64,000 nucleotides of DNA from NCBI RefSeq assembly GCF_001654915.1, contig NZ_LXEQ01000048.1. The stretch is one strand, 5' to 3'. The position numbers and the translations under genes were made by a program. Shown piece after piece: positions 41,095 through 49,203 of this stretch; position 1 is the first letter of the stretch, and every line of letters begins with the position of its first letter. The notes beneath the pieces are model-generated. The model did not search any database. It was not told the origin of the DNA and saw nothing but the letters and a program-made list of their open reading frames with translations. This DNA comes from Buttiauxella ferragutiae. Its GTDB lineage: Bacteria > Pseudomonadota > Gammaproteobacteria > Enterobacterales > Enterobacteriaceae.

Positions 41095-42384
41095 ATGTTA
41101 TTGGCCGGTGCAATTTTTTTACTCACTCTCGTTTTGGTTATCTGGCAACCTCGTGGGTTGGGTATTGGCTGGAGTGCCTCGCTTGGAGCAGGTCTTGCGC
41201 TTCTGACAGGTGTTGTTCAACTGAGTGATATTCCGGTGGTCTGGCAGATTGTCTGGAATGCGACCGCTACCTTTATCGCGGTTATCATTATCAGCCTTCT
41301 GCTAGATGAGTCAGGTTTCTTTGAATGGGCTGCTCTGCATGTGGCTCGTTGGGGCAATGGCCGTGGTCGGTTGCTGTTTACCTGGATTGTCCTGTTAGGC
41401 GCAATGGTGGCAGCACTGTTTGCGAATGACGGTGCTGCACTGATCCTGACGCCTATCGTGATTGCGATGCTGCTGGCGCTGGGTTTCAGCCCAGGGGCAA
41501 CGCTAGCTTTTGTGATGGCCGCAGGATTTATCGCCGATACGGCCAGCCTGCCTCTTATTGTTTCGAATCTGGTGAATATTGTCTCGGCTGATTTCTTTAA
41601 CCTCGGATTCGCAGAATATGCCGCGGTGATGGTGCCGGTTAACCTGGCGGCCATTGCAACCACGCTGGTGATGCTGCACTTGTTTTTCCGCAAAGATATC
41701 CCCGCCGTATACGACATTTCACTGTTAAAAGAGCCGAAAGCGGCAATCCGCGATATCAACACCTTTAAAACCGGCTGGCTGGTTCTGGTGCTGCTGTTGG
41801 TGGGGTTCTTTGCTCTGGAGCCACTCGGGGTGCCGGTCAGCCTGGTCGCTGCCGTTGGCGCGCTAATTTTGTTTATGGTGGCGAAGAAAGGCCATGCCAT
41901 TAATACCGGCAAGGTACTGCGTGGTGCACCGTGGCAAATTGTTGTCTTCTCGCTGGGGATGTATCTGGTGGTTTATGGTCTGCGCAATGCGGGTCTGACC
42001 CACTACCTTTCTTCCCTGCTCAACCAACTGGCAGAACATGGCTTGTGGGCGGCGACATTGGGCACCGGGTTCCTGACGGCATTCCTGTCGTCGGTGATGA
42101 ACAATATGCCGACTGTTCTGATCGGCGCGCTGTCGATAGATGGCAGCACTGCCACCGGTGTCATCAAAGAAGCGATGATTTATGCCAACGTAATAGGCAG
42201 CGATCTTGGCCCTAAAATTACCCCAATCGGCAGTCTGGCAACGTTGCTGTGGCTGCATGTATTGGCGCAGAAAAATATGACGATTACCTGGGGATATTAC
42301 TTCCGGGTGGGCATTGTCATGACTATCCCTGTGTTATTCGTCACGCTGGCGGCATTAGCCCTGCGGTTGTCAGTAGCACTGTAA
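41095..42384 (+). CDS. arsB: ArsB arsenite efflux pump
   Basis: The 429-residue product is the same length as E. coli ArsB and nearly superimposable on it: MLLAGAIFLLTLVLVIWQP, LLLDESGFFEWAALHVARWGNG, FANDGAALILTPIVIAMLLALGFSPG. It is an inner-membrane antiporter that expels As(OH)3 and Sb(OH)3. The ATG at 41095 follows TGGAG and matches the E. coli start; the upstream ATG adds four residues. It lies 46 bp after arsR. No arsA is present. Confidence 0.97.
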   Translation: MLLAGAIFLLTLVLVIWQPRGLGIGWSASLGAGLALLTGVVQLSDIPVVWQIVWNATATFIAVIIISLLLDESGFFEWAALHVARWGNGRGRLLFTWIVLLGAMVAALFANDGAALILTPIVIAMLLALGFSPGATLAFVMAAGFIADTASLPLIVSNLVNIVSADFFNLGFAEYAAVMVPVNLAAIATTLVMLHLFFRKDIPAVYDISLLKEPKAAIRDINTFKTGWLVLVLLLVGFFALEPLGVPVSLVAAVGALILFMVAKKGHAINTGKVLRGAPWQIVVFSLGMYLVVYGLRNAGLTHYLSSLLNQLAEHGLWAATLGTGFLTAFLSSVMNNMPTVLIGALSIDGSTATGVIKEAMIYANVIGSDLGPKITPIGSLATLLWLHVLAQKNMTITWGYYFRVGIVMTIPVLFVTLAALALRLSVAL

Positions 42385-42412
42385 TTTTTTGTTTTAACAA
42401 GAGATCATCACC

Positions 42413-42841
42413 ATGAGCAATGTGACTATTTATCATAATCCCGGTTGTGGAACGTCCCGTAACACGCTGGAGTTAATTCGTAACAGCGGCACTGAACCGA
42501 CGGTTATTTTGTATCTGGAAACGCCTCCCACGCGTGCGGAATTGGTAAAAATGATCGCCGATATGGGGATTTCGGCGCGGGCGTTGTTGCGTAAGAATGT
42601 CGAACCGTATGAGCAATTAGGGCTGGCGGAAGATTCCTTCAGTGACGAGCAGTTAATTGATTCTATGTTGCAGCACCCTATTTTGATTAACCGACCGATT
42701 GTGGTTACCCCTCTGGGCACACGGTTATGCAGACCTTCCGAAGTGGTATTAGATATTTTGCCTGATGCGCAACGCGGCTCGTTCACTAAGGAAGATGGTG
42801 AACAAGTTATTGATGCACAAGGTAAACAGATCAAGAACTAA
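42413..42841 (+). CDS. arsC: ArsC glutaredoxin-dependent arsenate reductase
   Basis: The 142-residue product starts MSNVTIYHNPGCGTSRNTLELI, with catalytic Cys12 in the HNPGCGTSRN loop and the Arg residues of the E. coli R773-type ArsC. It reduces arsenate to arsenite with glutathione and glutaredoxin, giving ArsB its substrate. It is the last gene of arsRBC and is followed by a strong terminator. Confidence 0.97.
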   Translation: MSNVTIYHNPGCGTSRNTLELIRNSGTEPTVILYLETPPTRAELVKMIADMGISARALLRKNVEPYEQLGLAEDSFSDEQLIDSMLQHPILINRPIVVTPLGTRLCRPSEVVLDILPDAQRGSFTKEDGEQVIDAQGKQIKN

Positions 42842-42849
42842 ATAAGATC

Positions 42850-42879
42850 AAGGGAGCACAGGCTGCTCCCTTGGTTTTT
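42850..42879 (+). terminator. Terminator of arsRBC
   Basis: AAGGGAGCA at 42850-42858 pairs with TGCTCCCTT at 42864-42872 around a 5-nt loop, followed by GGTTTTT. It lies between the arsC stop and the stop of the convergent ArsP-like gene. Confidence 0.88.
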
Positions 42880-42882
42880 CCG

Positions 42883-43908
42883 CTAGAAGAGCAACTGCGT
42901 CAGATACCCCATCATCACGGCCATGCCTAAAATCACCGTCAGGAAGGCAATAATCATCGGCATTCTGAACATAGATTTAAGCAGAATCACCTCTGTTAAG
43001 CTGGCTCCCGCACTGCCGATAATTAGCGCCATGACTGCGCCAGTTCCCATCCCTTTAGTCATTAAAACAGACGCCAGCGGGATCACGGCTTCCGCTCTGA
43101 TATAAAGTGGAATACCGATAATCGCACTCAATGGGACGGCAAAAGCGTTATTGCTCCCGGCATGGCTGGCAATCCACTCGGTGGGAACAAAACCATAAAT
43201 AAAAGCGCCAATCAGCACCCCTGCCAGCAGATACGGAAAGACTTCCTTAAACTGTTTCCACGCCTCCTGCCATGCCTGCTTCATCGCTCCTGGTGTTGAT
43301 GCTGTTGATACCTCACTACGCGTGCTGACACAGCATGAACTACCCGTTTTAATAGATTGAATGTTTATCCGAACCGGTGTCGTGTTGCTGTTACAACATG
43401 AGGCTACCTGAAGTTTTGTAATGGGTGCAGAGCAGCCTACGGGAGAAGATATTCCTTTGCGCTTCTCGTTAATGACATACCGTTCAAAACCGAACTGACT
43501 CAGAATGAGACTGGACAGCACTGATACGACAGTGGCGATAACAATATAGAGCAGAGTGATTTTCAGCCCGAAAGTCGCCCACATCAAGCCAACAATAATC
43601 GGGTTGAGCAGCGGCGAGACAAACAGGAAGGTCAGCGTCGGACCAAAGCCAGCTCTGGCTGACAGCAACCCACGTAACATGGGAATCGTCGAACAGCTAC
43701 AAAATGGGGTGATCGCCCCGAGCAAAGCCGCAATGACATAGCCTCTGCCCTTGCGTGCCCCCAGCATTGCCTGAATTTTGCTATCTGGAATCTTCTGCCG
43801 TAGTAAATTGACGCCCAGGCTAATCACCAGAAACAACAGCGACAACTCGGCGGCCAAAAAAAGGAACATCTTTGACGCATCGGACAGCATTGTTAATCCA
43901 TTACTCAT
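42883..43908 (-). CDS. ArsP/YraQ-like permease
   Basis: The 341-residue product has about eight membrane spans in two halves and the family motif AITPFCSCSTIPMLRGLL (about residue 66). A central cytoplasmic loop of about 60 residues contains Cys pairs (ASCCNSN and SSCCVSTRS). ArsP members of this family export trivalent organoarsenicals such as methylarsenite. The loop cysteines could bind a thiophilic metalloid. The ATG at 43908 has AGGAG at the right distance; ATG 43914 is too close. It is divergent from a second ArsR. Confidence 0.8.
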   Translation of the reverse strand: MSNGLTMLSDASKMFLFLAAELSLLFLVISLGVNLLRQKIPDSKIQAMLGARKGRGYVIAALLGAITPFCSCSTIPMLRGLLSARAGFGPTLTFLFVSPLLNPIIVGLMWATFGLKITLLYIVIATVVSVLSSLILSQFGFERYVINEKRKGISSPVGCSAPITKLQVASCCNSNTTPVRINIQSIKTGSSCCVSTRSEVSTASTPGAMKQAWQEAWKQFKEVFPYLLAGVLIGAFIYGFVPTEWIASHAGSNNAFAVPLSAIIGIPLYIRAEAVIPLASVLMTKGMGTGAVMALIIGSAGASLTEVILLKSMFRMPMIIAFLTVILGMAVMMGYLTQLLF

Positions 43909-43936
43909 CTTCATCTCCTCACAAATTAAAAAAACT

Positions 43937-43999
43937 ATATTTCTAGTATATTCGAAGTGATTTGTGGGGCAAAAGATATTTCTGGTATTATCGAAATAT
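43937..43999. promoter_or_regulatory. Candidate operator repeats for the second ArsR
   Basis: Two 20-bp sequences, 43937-43956 and 43976-43995, share ATATTTCT(A/G)GTAT and a TCGAA end in direct orientation, 39 bp apart and matching at 17 of 20 positions. The second also forms an ATATTTC/GAAATAT dyad (43976-43982 with 43993-43999). They lie between the divergent permease and ArsR genes. Confidence 0.6.
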
Positions 44000-44020
44000 C
44001 AGTTATCGGGAGGTGAGATT

Positions 44021-44329
44021 ATGCAACTGGAAATGGTCGCTAAAGCATTGAAAGAGTTGGGGCACCCTACACGTCTGTTTATTTTCAAACATCTGGTCAA
44101 AGCTGGCAGTCAGGGATTACCCGTAGGTGAACTACAGAAACAGTTAGAGATACCGGGGTCGACGCTTAGCCATCATATTTCAGCGCTGGTATCTGTGGGT
44201 CTGCTGCAACAAAATCGGGAAAGTCGGACACTGATGTGTGTCGCACAGTACGATGTTCTTGCAAGCATTATTGAGTACTTACAAGATGAGTGCTGCATCA
44301 ATGGGTCAGAAACTATTCCGGAAAAATAA
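44021..44329 (+). CDS. ArsR-family regulator with C-terminal cysteine pair
   Basis: The 102-residue product has an ArsR winged helix (LGHPTRLFIFKHLVKAG, then EIPGSTLSHHISALVSVGLL). Unlike the first ArsR, it lacks the CxCxxC site in the recognition region. It instead has Cys in RTLMCVAQYD and a vicinal pair in DECCINGS near the C-terminus, a pattern seen in ArsR types whose As(III) or methylarsenite site is built from C-terminal Cys. A strong GGAGGTGA site fixes the ATG at 44021. It likely represses the divergent ArsP-like permease. Confidence 0.88.
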   Translation: MQLEMVAKALKELGHPTRLFIFKHLVKAGSQGLPVGELQKQLEIPGSTLSHHISALVSVGLLQQNRESRTLMCVAQYDVLASIIEYLQDECCINGSETIPEK

Positions 44330-44382
44330 CGCTGTAGCGGCAGAATCCAGGGCAGCCGAATTTTGCTCCGGATACACATATT

Positions 44383-44745
44383 TTACCAGGCTTCTGGCTC
44401 CCTTAACATATGCACAATATTGCATGGATTCATTATCCACCCCCCTTTAAAACCCTCGGGTAAGAGTTCGACACTGTCACAACAAACTACCCCATGTTCT
44501 TGTATATGCTGCTGCGCCAGGTTGAAATCAGGAGTAAACAGTTCGAGCCACACTTCGGCCTGGCTCAAACCTGGCGCTTCATCGATCCACAATCGATTTG
44601 GGCCAAGTACGAAGCCGGTGGCCGGTAATTTGTCTGTGATTTCAGGGAGTCCAAGAGTATGACGATAAAAATCAAGCGTCTGTTGATACTGATGTGAGGG
44701 GACTTTGATGGCAATATCAATCCCCCCCTTAATTTCTGCGTTCAT
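44383..44745 (-). CDS. VOC-family (glyoxalase/bleomycin-resistance fold) protein
   Basis: The 120-residue product has the VOC pattern IKGGIDIAIKVPSHQYQQTLDFYRHTLGLP, then AEVWLELFTPD and MNPCNIVHMLREP. A vicinal Cys pair (HGVVCCDSVE, residues 88-89) is present. The usual first metal His is not obvious, so metal use is doubtful. VOC enzymes include glyoxalases and the C-As lyase ArsI. It is convergent with the second arsR, so co-regulation is not assured. AGG at the right distance supports ATG 44745 rather than 44751. Confidence 0.8.
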   Translation of the reverse strand: MNAEIKGGIDIAIKVPSHQYQQTLDFYRHTLGLPEITDKLPATGFVLGPNRLWIDEAPGLSQAEVWLELFTPDFNLAQQHIQEHGVVCCDSVELLPEGFKGGWIMNPCNIVHMLREPEAW

Positions 44746-44855
44746 AAGCATGACCTAATTCAGAATCGGTGTGAATCAGCTAAGCCTGGTACAAACCTCG
44801 GATCTATCAACCTGCTGAATATGATTTCCTCGTTTTACAAAGGGAATCAATAATA

Positions 44856-45068
44856 TTGAATGTTACCCAGTGGCATTTTTCAGCACCAAACGATGGCGTG
44901 ACTATCCGTACGCTGACGCCGCAGGAAGTGGCAAGCTGGAAAGTGATCACGCAGTATCAACAGGTACAAGAAAACTGGGTGAAAACACAGGAAGCAAAAG
45001 GTGTTAAAGATGCGGCGCAGACGCTCAAGCAAGTGACCGCCATTATGAAAGAGAGCATGAAAAAATAG
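44856..45068 (+). pseudogene. Probable C-terminal fragment of a solute-binding protein (TRAP DctP-like)
   Basis: A 70-codon frame with only a TTG start encodes TLTPQEVASWKVITQYQQVQENWVKTQEAKGVKDAAQTL and ends IMKESMKK. This resembles the helical C-terminus of TRAP-transporter periplasmic receptors, without the N-terminal domain or signal peptide. A perfect terminator palindrome follows at once, as if the end of an operon survived a deletion. The rest of the gene and the permease subunits are absent. The family assignment is moderate; a small independent gene is possible. Confidence 0.45.
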
Positions 45069-45074
45069 TGTTTC

Positions 45075-45100
45075 CCGGTCGTCATGACGACCGGTTGTTA
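45075..45100 (+). terminator. Terminator after the gene fragment
   Basis: CCGGTCGTC and GACGACCGG form a perfect 9-bp stem around AT at 45075-45094, followed by TTGTTAG. It ends the transcript of the fragment at 44856-45068. Confidence 0.7.
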
Positions 45101-45225
45101 GTCACCTTTCCGGTAAACTATTTGTGCGCAAAATTCATACTGCCCTTTACTTTCAATACATCGTATCTAAAATAATTTACTTCATTTCTTCTCTATAGGT
45201 ATTACGCCAATGCGCCATTGATGCT

Positions 45226-45267
45226 GCCGTCTGTCTGACGGCCAATTGAGTTGCCCCGTCTGTTCGG
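45226..45267 (+). promoter_or_regulatory. Leader hairpins of the ABC-F gene
   Basis: GCCGTC/GACGGC (45226-45242) and then a weaker CCCG/CGGG stem (about 45256-45267) lie in the last 70 bp before the ABC-F ribosome site. Antibiotic-resistance ABC-F genes often carry attenuator leaders. No clear leader peptide was found, so this is only suggestive. Confidence 0.35.
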
Positions 45268-45296
45268 GTCAGTTTCTGGCATCTATGGAGTACACC

Positions 45297-46919
45297 ATGA
45301 CGAATACTTATATCGCGCTGGAAAGCGTCGAATTCACCTTACCTGACGGCACCCCGCTGTTCACGCAACTCACTGAAACTTTTGACACCCGTCATACCGG
45401 CCTTGTTGGGCGAAATGGCGTGGGTAAAAGTGTGCTCTCGCAGATTTTAGCAGGGCAAATTCCACCGTCATCCGGGCGCTGCACACGTTCCGGTACCGCC
45501 TGGTATCTGGCACAGCAGATTGTCTATCCGCCGGAGTCTACCGTTGCGGATCTTGCCGGTGTGCAGGCAACGATTGACGCACTGGAACGCATCGAAATAG
45601 GCAGCGTGTCTACGTCCGATTTTGATCTTGTTGGCCAGCGCTGGGATATCCGTCAGCAATTACAGTTTGAACTTGAAAGATGTGGGCTCGGGCATCTTGA
45701 CGCCTCCACGCCTGTCAGCCTGTTAAGTGGTGGTGAAGCGATGCGCGTTTCGCTGGCTGGTGCCTGGCTGTCGGAGGCTGATTTTTTAATCCTTGATGAG
45801 CCAAGCAACCATATCGACAGCACCTGGCGGCGGGCGCTGATTAACCAGTTACAACGCTGGCAGGGTGGGATGTTGGTCGTAAGCCACGATCGGCAACTGC
45901 TGGAGTCAATGCAGCGAATTGTGGAATTGTCATCACTGGGTTTGAGTAACTACGGCGGAAACTACTCTTTTTACGCGCAGCTTAAGGCGCTAGAAACGCA
46001 AAATGCTCTGCAACTACTTGAACAACGCAAACGTGAGCGCCAGCGCGAACAAAAAGCGCTTCGTGAGCAGAAGCAACGGCTTGAGAAGCGGCAATCCAGG
46101 GGAAACCGACAAGGACGCGAAGCCAACCAGGCCAAAATTTTACTGGGCGGGCAAAAACAACGCAGTGAAGCATCAGCAGGGAAATTAAACCAGCAACATC
46201 TCGCCGCCCAGGCGCTACTCGATAAACGGGTACATGAAGCGGCAACTCAGGTAGAGGAAAACTCGGCGATTGTGGTGCATTCCCTGGCAGTGAATTCACC
46301 TGGCAGACGCATGGTTGCTGAACTCAAAGATGTGCAACTTCCCTATGTGGCTAACTTCCCTGCTCCTCTGAATCTGACGATAACCGCCCAGCAGCGCATC
46401 GGCGTTGTCGGAGATAACGGATGTGGGAAATCGACATTAGTAAAAGTGCTGGCGGGTCTGCTTCAGCCATTGTCCGGGGAGTCTCGTGTCTCACACAGTT
46501 ACGCGTGGCTCGATCAGCACCTCACGAGCCTTGACCCACAATGCACTGTTCTGGAACAGATCCAGCTCGCCAACCGCACTGCTGGTGAAGCGGATTTACG
46601 CATGCGGCTGGCGCAGCTCGGCCTTGATGCTGACAAAATCCAGATCCCCAGCGGCCTGCTGAGTGGTGGTGAACGCCTGAAAGCGGCGTTGGCTTGTGTG
46701 CTGTACGCCGACCCAATCCCACAACTCTTGCTGCTTGATGAACCCAGTAACCATCTGGATTTAATTTCCATACAGGCTCTGGAAATTATGCTCTGCAGTT
46801 ACCAGGGGGCATTGGTCGTTGTTTCACATGATGAGGTCTTTTTGCAGAATCTGAATTTATCCGACCGGTTATCAATAACTAAACATGGTTGGCAACTTCA
46901 GGTCTGGAGTATTTCATGA
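45297..46919 (+). CDS. ABC-F family ATPase
   Basis: The 540-residue product has two ATPase domains without membrane segments. Walker A motifs are GRNGVGKS (about residue 40) and GDNGCGKS (about 370). The signatures are LLSGGEAMRVSLA and LLSGGERLKAALA, and the Walker B motifs are FLILDEPSNHID and LLLLDEPSNHLD. A Lys/Gln/Arg-rich linker of about 80 residues joins them. ABC-F proteins act on ribosomes, either as translation factors or as protection against antibiotics. It does not match E. coli Uup, EttA, YheS or YbiT as I recall them. The ATG at 45297 follows TGGAG. Confidence 0.92.
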   Translation: MTNTYIALESVEFTLPDGTPLFTQLTETFDTRHTGLVGRNGVGKSVLSQILAGQIPPSSGRCTRSGTAWYLAQQIVYPPESTVADLAGVQATIDALERIEIGSVSTSDFDLVGQRWDIRQQLQFELERCGLGHLDASTPVSLLSGGEAMRVSLAGAWLSEADFLILDEPSNHIDSTWRRALINQLQRWQGGMLVVSHDRQLLESMQRIVELSSLGLSNYGGNYSFYAQLKALETQNALQLLEQRKRERQREQKALREQKQRLEKRQSRGNRQGREANQAKILLGGQKQRSEASAGKLNQQHLAAQALLDKRVHEAATQVEENSAIVVHSLAVNSPGRRMVAELKDVQLPYVANFPAPLNLTITAQQRIGVVGDNGCGKSTLVKVLAGLLQPLSGESRVSHSYAWLDQHLTSLDPQCTVLEQIQLANRTAGEADLRMRLAQLGLDADKIQIPSGLLSGGERLKAALACVLYADPIPQLLLLDEPSNHLDLISIQALEIMLCSYQGALVVVSHDEVFLQNLNLSDRLSITKHGWQLQVWSIS

Positions 46920-46944
46920 CCGGGATTTATCGCATAACAGCGTG

Positions 46945-47109
46945 TTATCGCGGTATCACGAACAGTGATTTACATTTTGGACAGAGCAATGTTTGCCCCT
47001 GACGGATTTTATTTGCTGGATGTGAAGATTTGCTTCCACAAATAGGACATGTCACCGAGCTATTTGCCGCATTACCGAAGCGCTTCATTGCGTAATCTAA
47101 GAGGGACAT
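46945..47109 (-). CDS. YnfU-like zinc-ribbon small protein
   Basis: The 54-residue product MSLLDYAMKRFGNAANSS continues with a zinc ribbon, CPICGSK...CPKCKS, holding four Cys in two CxxC knuckles. It resembles the YnfU family of small zinc-binding proteins of unknown function. The start at 47109 was chosen because of the family-like N-terminus; an ATG six codons upstream is possible. No strong ribosome site is visible. The sequence upstream contains copy 2 of the dispersed 39-bp element, which may include its promoter. Confidence 0.7.
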   Translation of the reverse strand: MSLLDYAMKRFGNAANSSVTCPICGSKSSHPANKIRQGQTLLCPKCKSLFVIPR

Positions 47110-47138
47110 GATGATTAGCCATTTCAATGAATGAAGTT

Positions 47139-47177
47139 CATCGTATCACGCCCTGAACAAATAGCGCACAAGTTATC
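47139..47177. repeat. Copy 2 of the dispersed 38-39-bp sequence
   Basis: This copy starts CATCGTATCACGCCCTGAAC and ends AAGTTATC. It differs from copy 1 (14551-14588) by four substitutions and one extra base. It lies 30 bp upstream of the zinc-ribbon start in the same orientation relative to the gene as copy 1 is to the glucan synthase. Confidence 0.75.
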
Positions 47178-47243
47178 CTGTGGCCGATCTCTTCGGGCGT
47201 GTATGGCTACGGCAAAGGCAAACGGGCATTTAATAACGCTAAA

Positions 47244-48410
47244 TTAAAATGTTTGCCACAACCCTTCTTCAGCCTGTTTCAGTGGATTAGCAGGAACTTT
47301 CCTGGGTGTGCCAGTTACGAGCACCCTTTCTTCGTCGCCAAGACGCAAATTATTAGTTCTGGTTTGCAATTCCACAACCTGGTCTTTTAACACATCAGAA
47401 GAATGAGCCAGTTCTACCACCACTGCCGCATTGCTGTGTGTAACTTTTTCCAACTCTGATAACGCGACAGTAATTTGCTGGATCCCTTTTTCCTGTTCAT
47501 GGGTCGAGATAAAGATGTGCTCCATCAGCAAATTAAGATCGTCGGATCCCGAAACAATATCGTGCATATTTTTTTCTGCTTCAGAAACCAGTTTCGCGCC
47601 CTGCATCACATTAATATTCGTTTGCTCAATTAACGACTTAATATTTTTGGCAGATTCTGAACTTTTTTTCGCTAATACTCTGACTTCACCGGCGACGACA
47701 GCAAAACCCTTACCGTGCTCACCCGCTCTGGCGGCTTCCACTGCGGCATTTAATGCCAGGATATTGGTCTGGAATGCAATACCATCAATTATGCTAATAA
47801 TTTCAGTCATTTTCTTTGAGCAATCGGTAATCGACACCATATTTTCGGTCAGCTTATGCATCAAATCACTGCCATGCCCGGCAGATTTATGTGCTTCGCT
47901 GGTGATGACGTTTAGCTGGCGGGTGTTTTCTGCATTACTCCTGGTCCCTGCGGAAATCTCTTCCATGCTGGCGGCGGTTTGCATCAACATCGCCGATTGT
48001 TGTTCTGTTTTTACCGATAAATCCGCACTTTGGTTAGCAAGAGTGCTCGATAACTCACTGGCTGAATTTGAAGACCTCCTGATATCCATAACCAAATTGG
48101 AGATTTCTTTTGCCAGGCTGTTTATTCCGGGAATTAATTTCCCTGCACAGTTATTACCAAACTCACGTATAGATATGGACAAATTACCTGTATTGATTTC
48201 ATCAATATTTCTTTTAACTTCATTAATCGGCCTGACCAGATATTTAGTCATGTAAGCCCATAAGATGAGCAGTAAAACGACACCGATCACAGTTAGCATA
48301 AGTAAAATATTAACATTTGCTAGTAACAGGAAGGCTATTAAATCCATGGCAGCAATTGCAATTGCTGTAAAAACAATAATTACGGTTCTTACGCTGTAAT
48401 CTTTAAACAT
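47244..48410 (-). CDS. Methyl-accepting chemotaxis protein without a periplasmic sensor domain
   Basis: The 388-residue product has two adjacent membrane spans (about residues 10-55) with almost no loop between them. A HAMP region (about 60-110) and a long signalling coiled coil follow, with the hairpin tip IDGIAFQTNILALNAAVEAARAGEHGKGFAVVAGEVR. The usual 150-residue periplasmic ligand domain is missing, so sensing must be through the membrane, HAMP or a partner. No C-terminal NWETF-type pentapeptide is present. AGGTCTG precedes the ATG at 48410. A sigma-28-like promoter lies upstream. Confidence 0.92.
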   Translation of the reverse strand: MFKDYSVRTVIIVFTAIAIAAMDLIAFLLLANVNILLMLTVIGVVLLLILWAYMTKYLVRPINEVKRNIDEINTGNLSISIREFGNNCAGKLIPGINSLAKEISNLVMDIRRSSNSASELSSTLANQSADLSVKTEQQSAMLMQTAASMEEISAGTRSNAENTRQLNVITSEAHKSAGHGSDLMHKLTENMVSITDCSKKMTEIISIIDGIAFQTNILALNAAVEAARAGEHGKGFAVVAGEVRVLAKKSSESAKNIKSLIEQTNINVMQGAKLVSEAEKNMHDIVSGSDDLNLLMEHIFISTHEQEKGIQQITVALSELEKVTHSNAAVVVELAHSSDVLKDQVVELQTRTNNLRLGDEERVLVTGTPRKVPANPLKQAEEGLWQTF

Positions 48411-48446
48411 GTTCAGACCTATTACATATTTCACGGGTGTTTATAT

Positions 48447-48473
48447 TTATCGGCGTTATTTATGAAAGATCCA
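48447..48473 (-). promoter_or_regulatory. Sigma-28 (FliA)-type promoter of the chemoreceptor gene
   Basis: On the minus strand GCCGATAA (48454-48447) is an exact FliA -10 box, 37 bp before the start codon. The -35 side, TGGATCTT with an 11-bp spacer, matches TAAAGTTT at four of eight positions. This fits flagellar-class control of the chemoreceptor. Confidence 0.6.
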
Positions 48474-48580
48474 GTGCGCAGTTAAAATAAAAGCTAAATA
48501 CTGACATAAGCAAATGGCGAAGTTTTTTACACTTCCTTACAAGAGAGGATGGAAAGCAGAGGTGGAACAAAAACATAAAA

Positions 48581-48604
48581 AAACGGTGCTCCAGGCACCG
48601 TTTT
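48581..48604 (-). terminator. Terminator of the SYLF-like lipoprotein gene
   Basis: On the minus strand a CGGTGC/GCACCG stem with a short loop is followed by a run of seven T. The T/A flanks on both sides may also let it act on the plus strand. It lies 9 bp after the lipoprotein stop. Confidence 0.85.
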
Positions 48605-48612
48605 ATTCTGTA

Positions 48613-49203
48613 TTACTTACCGTTCAGAGCATCATCTGGCCAGTATTTATAGCCGTTAACCATGGCCTGTGCAGCAAGGCCTTTTTCTGTCATTTCATAG
48701 ACATAAAGCTGTTTAGGTAACTCGACTGAACTTGGTGCGACAGCACTTGCCGAAGCATTGACTGCAGGCAAACCTTTATCGTCATATTTTGCCGCAGCAT
48801 TTGCATCAGCGCCAACAATATAGCCATTTTTAATAAAGTCGCTCAGCGCTTTGCTGTCATTAAAGACCAAAACGGTGCGTAATTGCTTAACGCCCATCCC
48901 GACACCAGCTCCAGCCTGGGCCATTTTCATATAGGTGTCTTTGCCGCTTCTAAGATCTTTCACCACGCCATAACCACTGCCGAACCCTAACACCAGGATT
49001 TTGCTGCTATTATTTGAGAATACGGCGTACCCTTTAGACTTCAGAATCTGTTTACGAGCCTCAGGATGAATCTTATACAATTTAGTTAACGTATCAATTC
49101 GCATTTGTTGGATAGTGTTACGTTGCTGGCTAGCGGTATCGCCTTTAGCGCTACAACCGGCAATAGCCAAAACTGCAATAAGAAGTATTTTTTTAAACCG
49201 CAT
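48613..49203 (-). CDS. Lipoprotein with SYLF/Ysc84-like domain
   Basis: The 196-residue product has a lipoprotein signal peptide, MRFKKILLIAVLAIAGC, with Cys17 as the acylated residue. The mature domain has KSKGYAVFSNNSSKILVLGFGSGYGVV and a Gly-rich MAQAGAGVGMGVKQLRTVLVF, then YIVGADANAAAKYD, a pattern of SYLF (Ysc84-related) lipid-binding domains. It should sit in the periplasmic face of a membrane. The ATG at 49203 was chosen as the signal-peptide start. The role is unknown; related proteins bind phosphoinositides in eukaryotes. Confidence 0.83.
   Translation of the reverse strand: MRFKKILLIAVLAIAGCSAKGDTASQQRNTIQQMRIDTLTKLYKIHPEARKQILKSKGYAVFSNNSSKILVLGFGSGYGVVKDLRSGKDTYMKMAQAGAGVGMGVKQLRTVLVFNDSKALSDFIKNGYIVGADANAAAKYDDKGLPAVNASASAVAPSSVELPKQLYVYEMTEKGLAAQAMVNGYKYWPDDALNGK

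Noticed and set aside
47431..48255. 274-codon plus-strand frame opposite the chemoreceptor gene
   Set aside because: It is the antisense shadow of a clear chemoreceptor and its translation is a Ser/Ile-rich sequence without domains.
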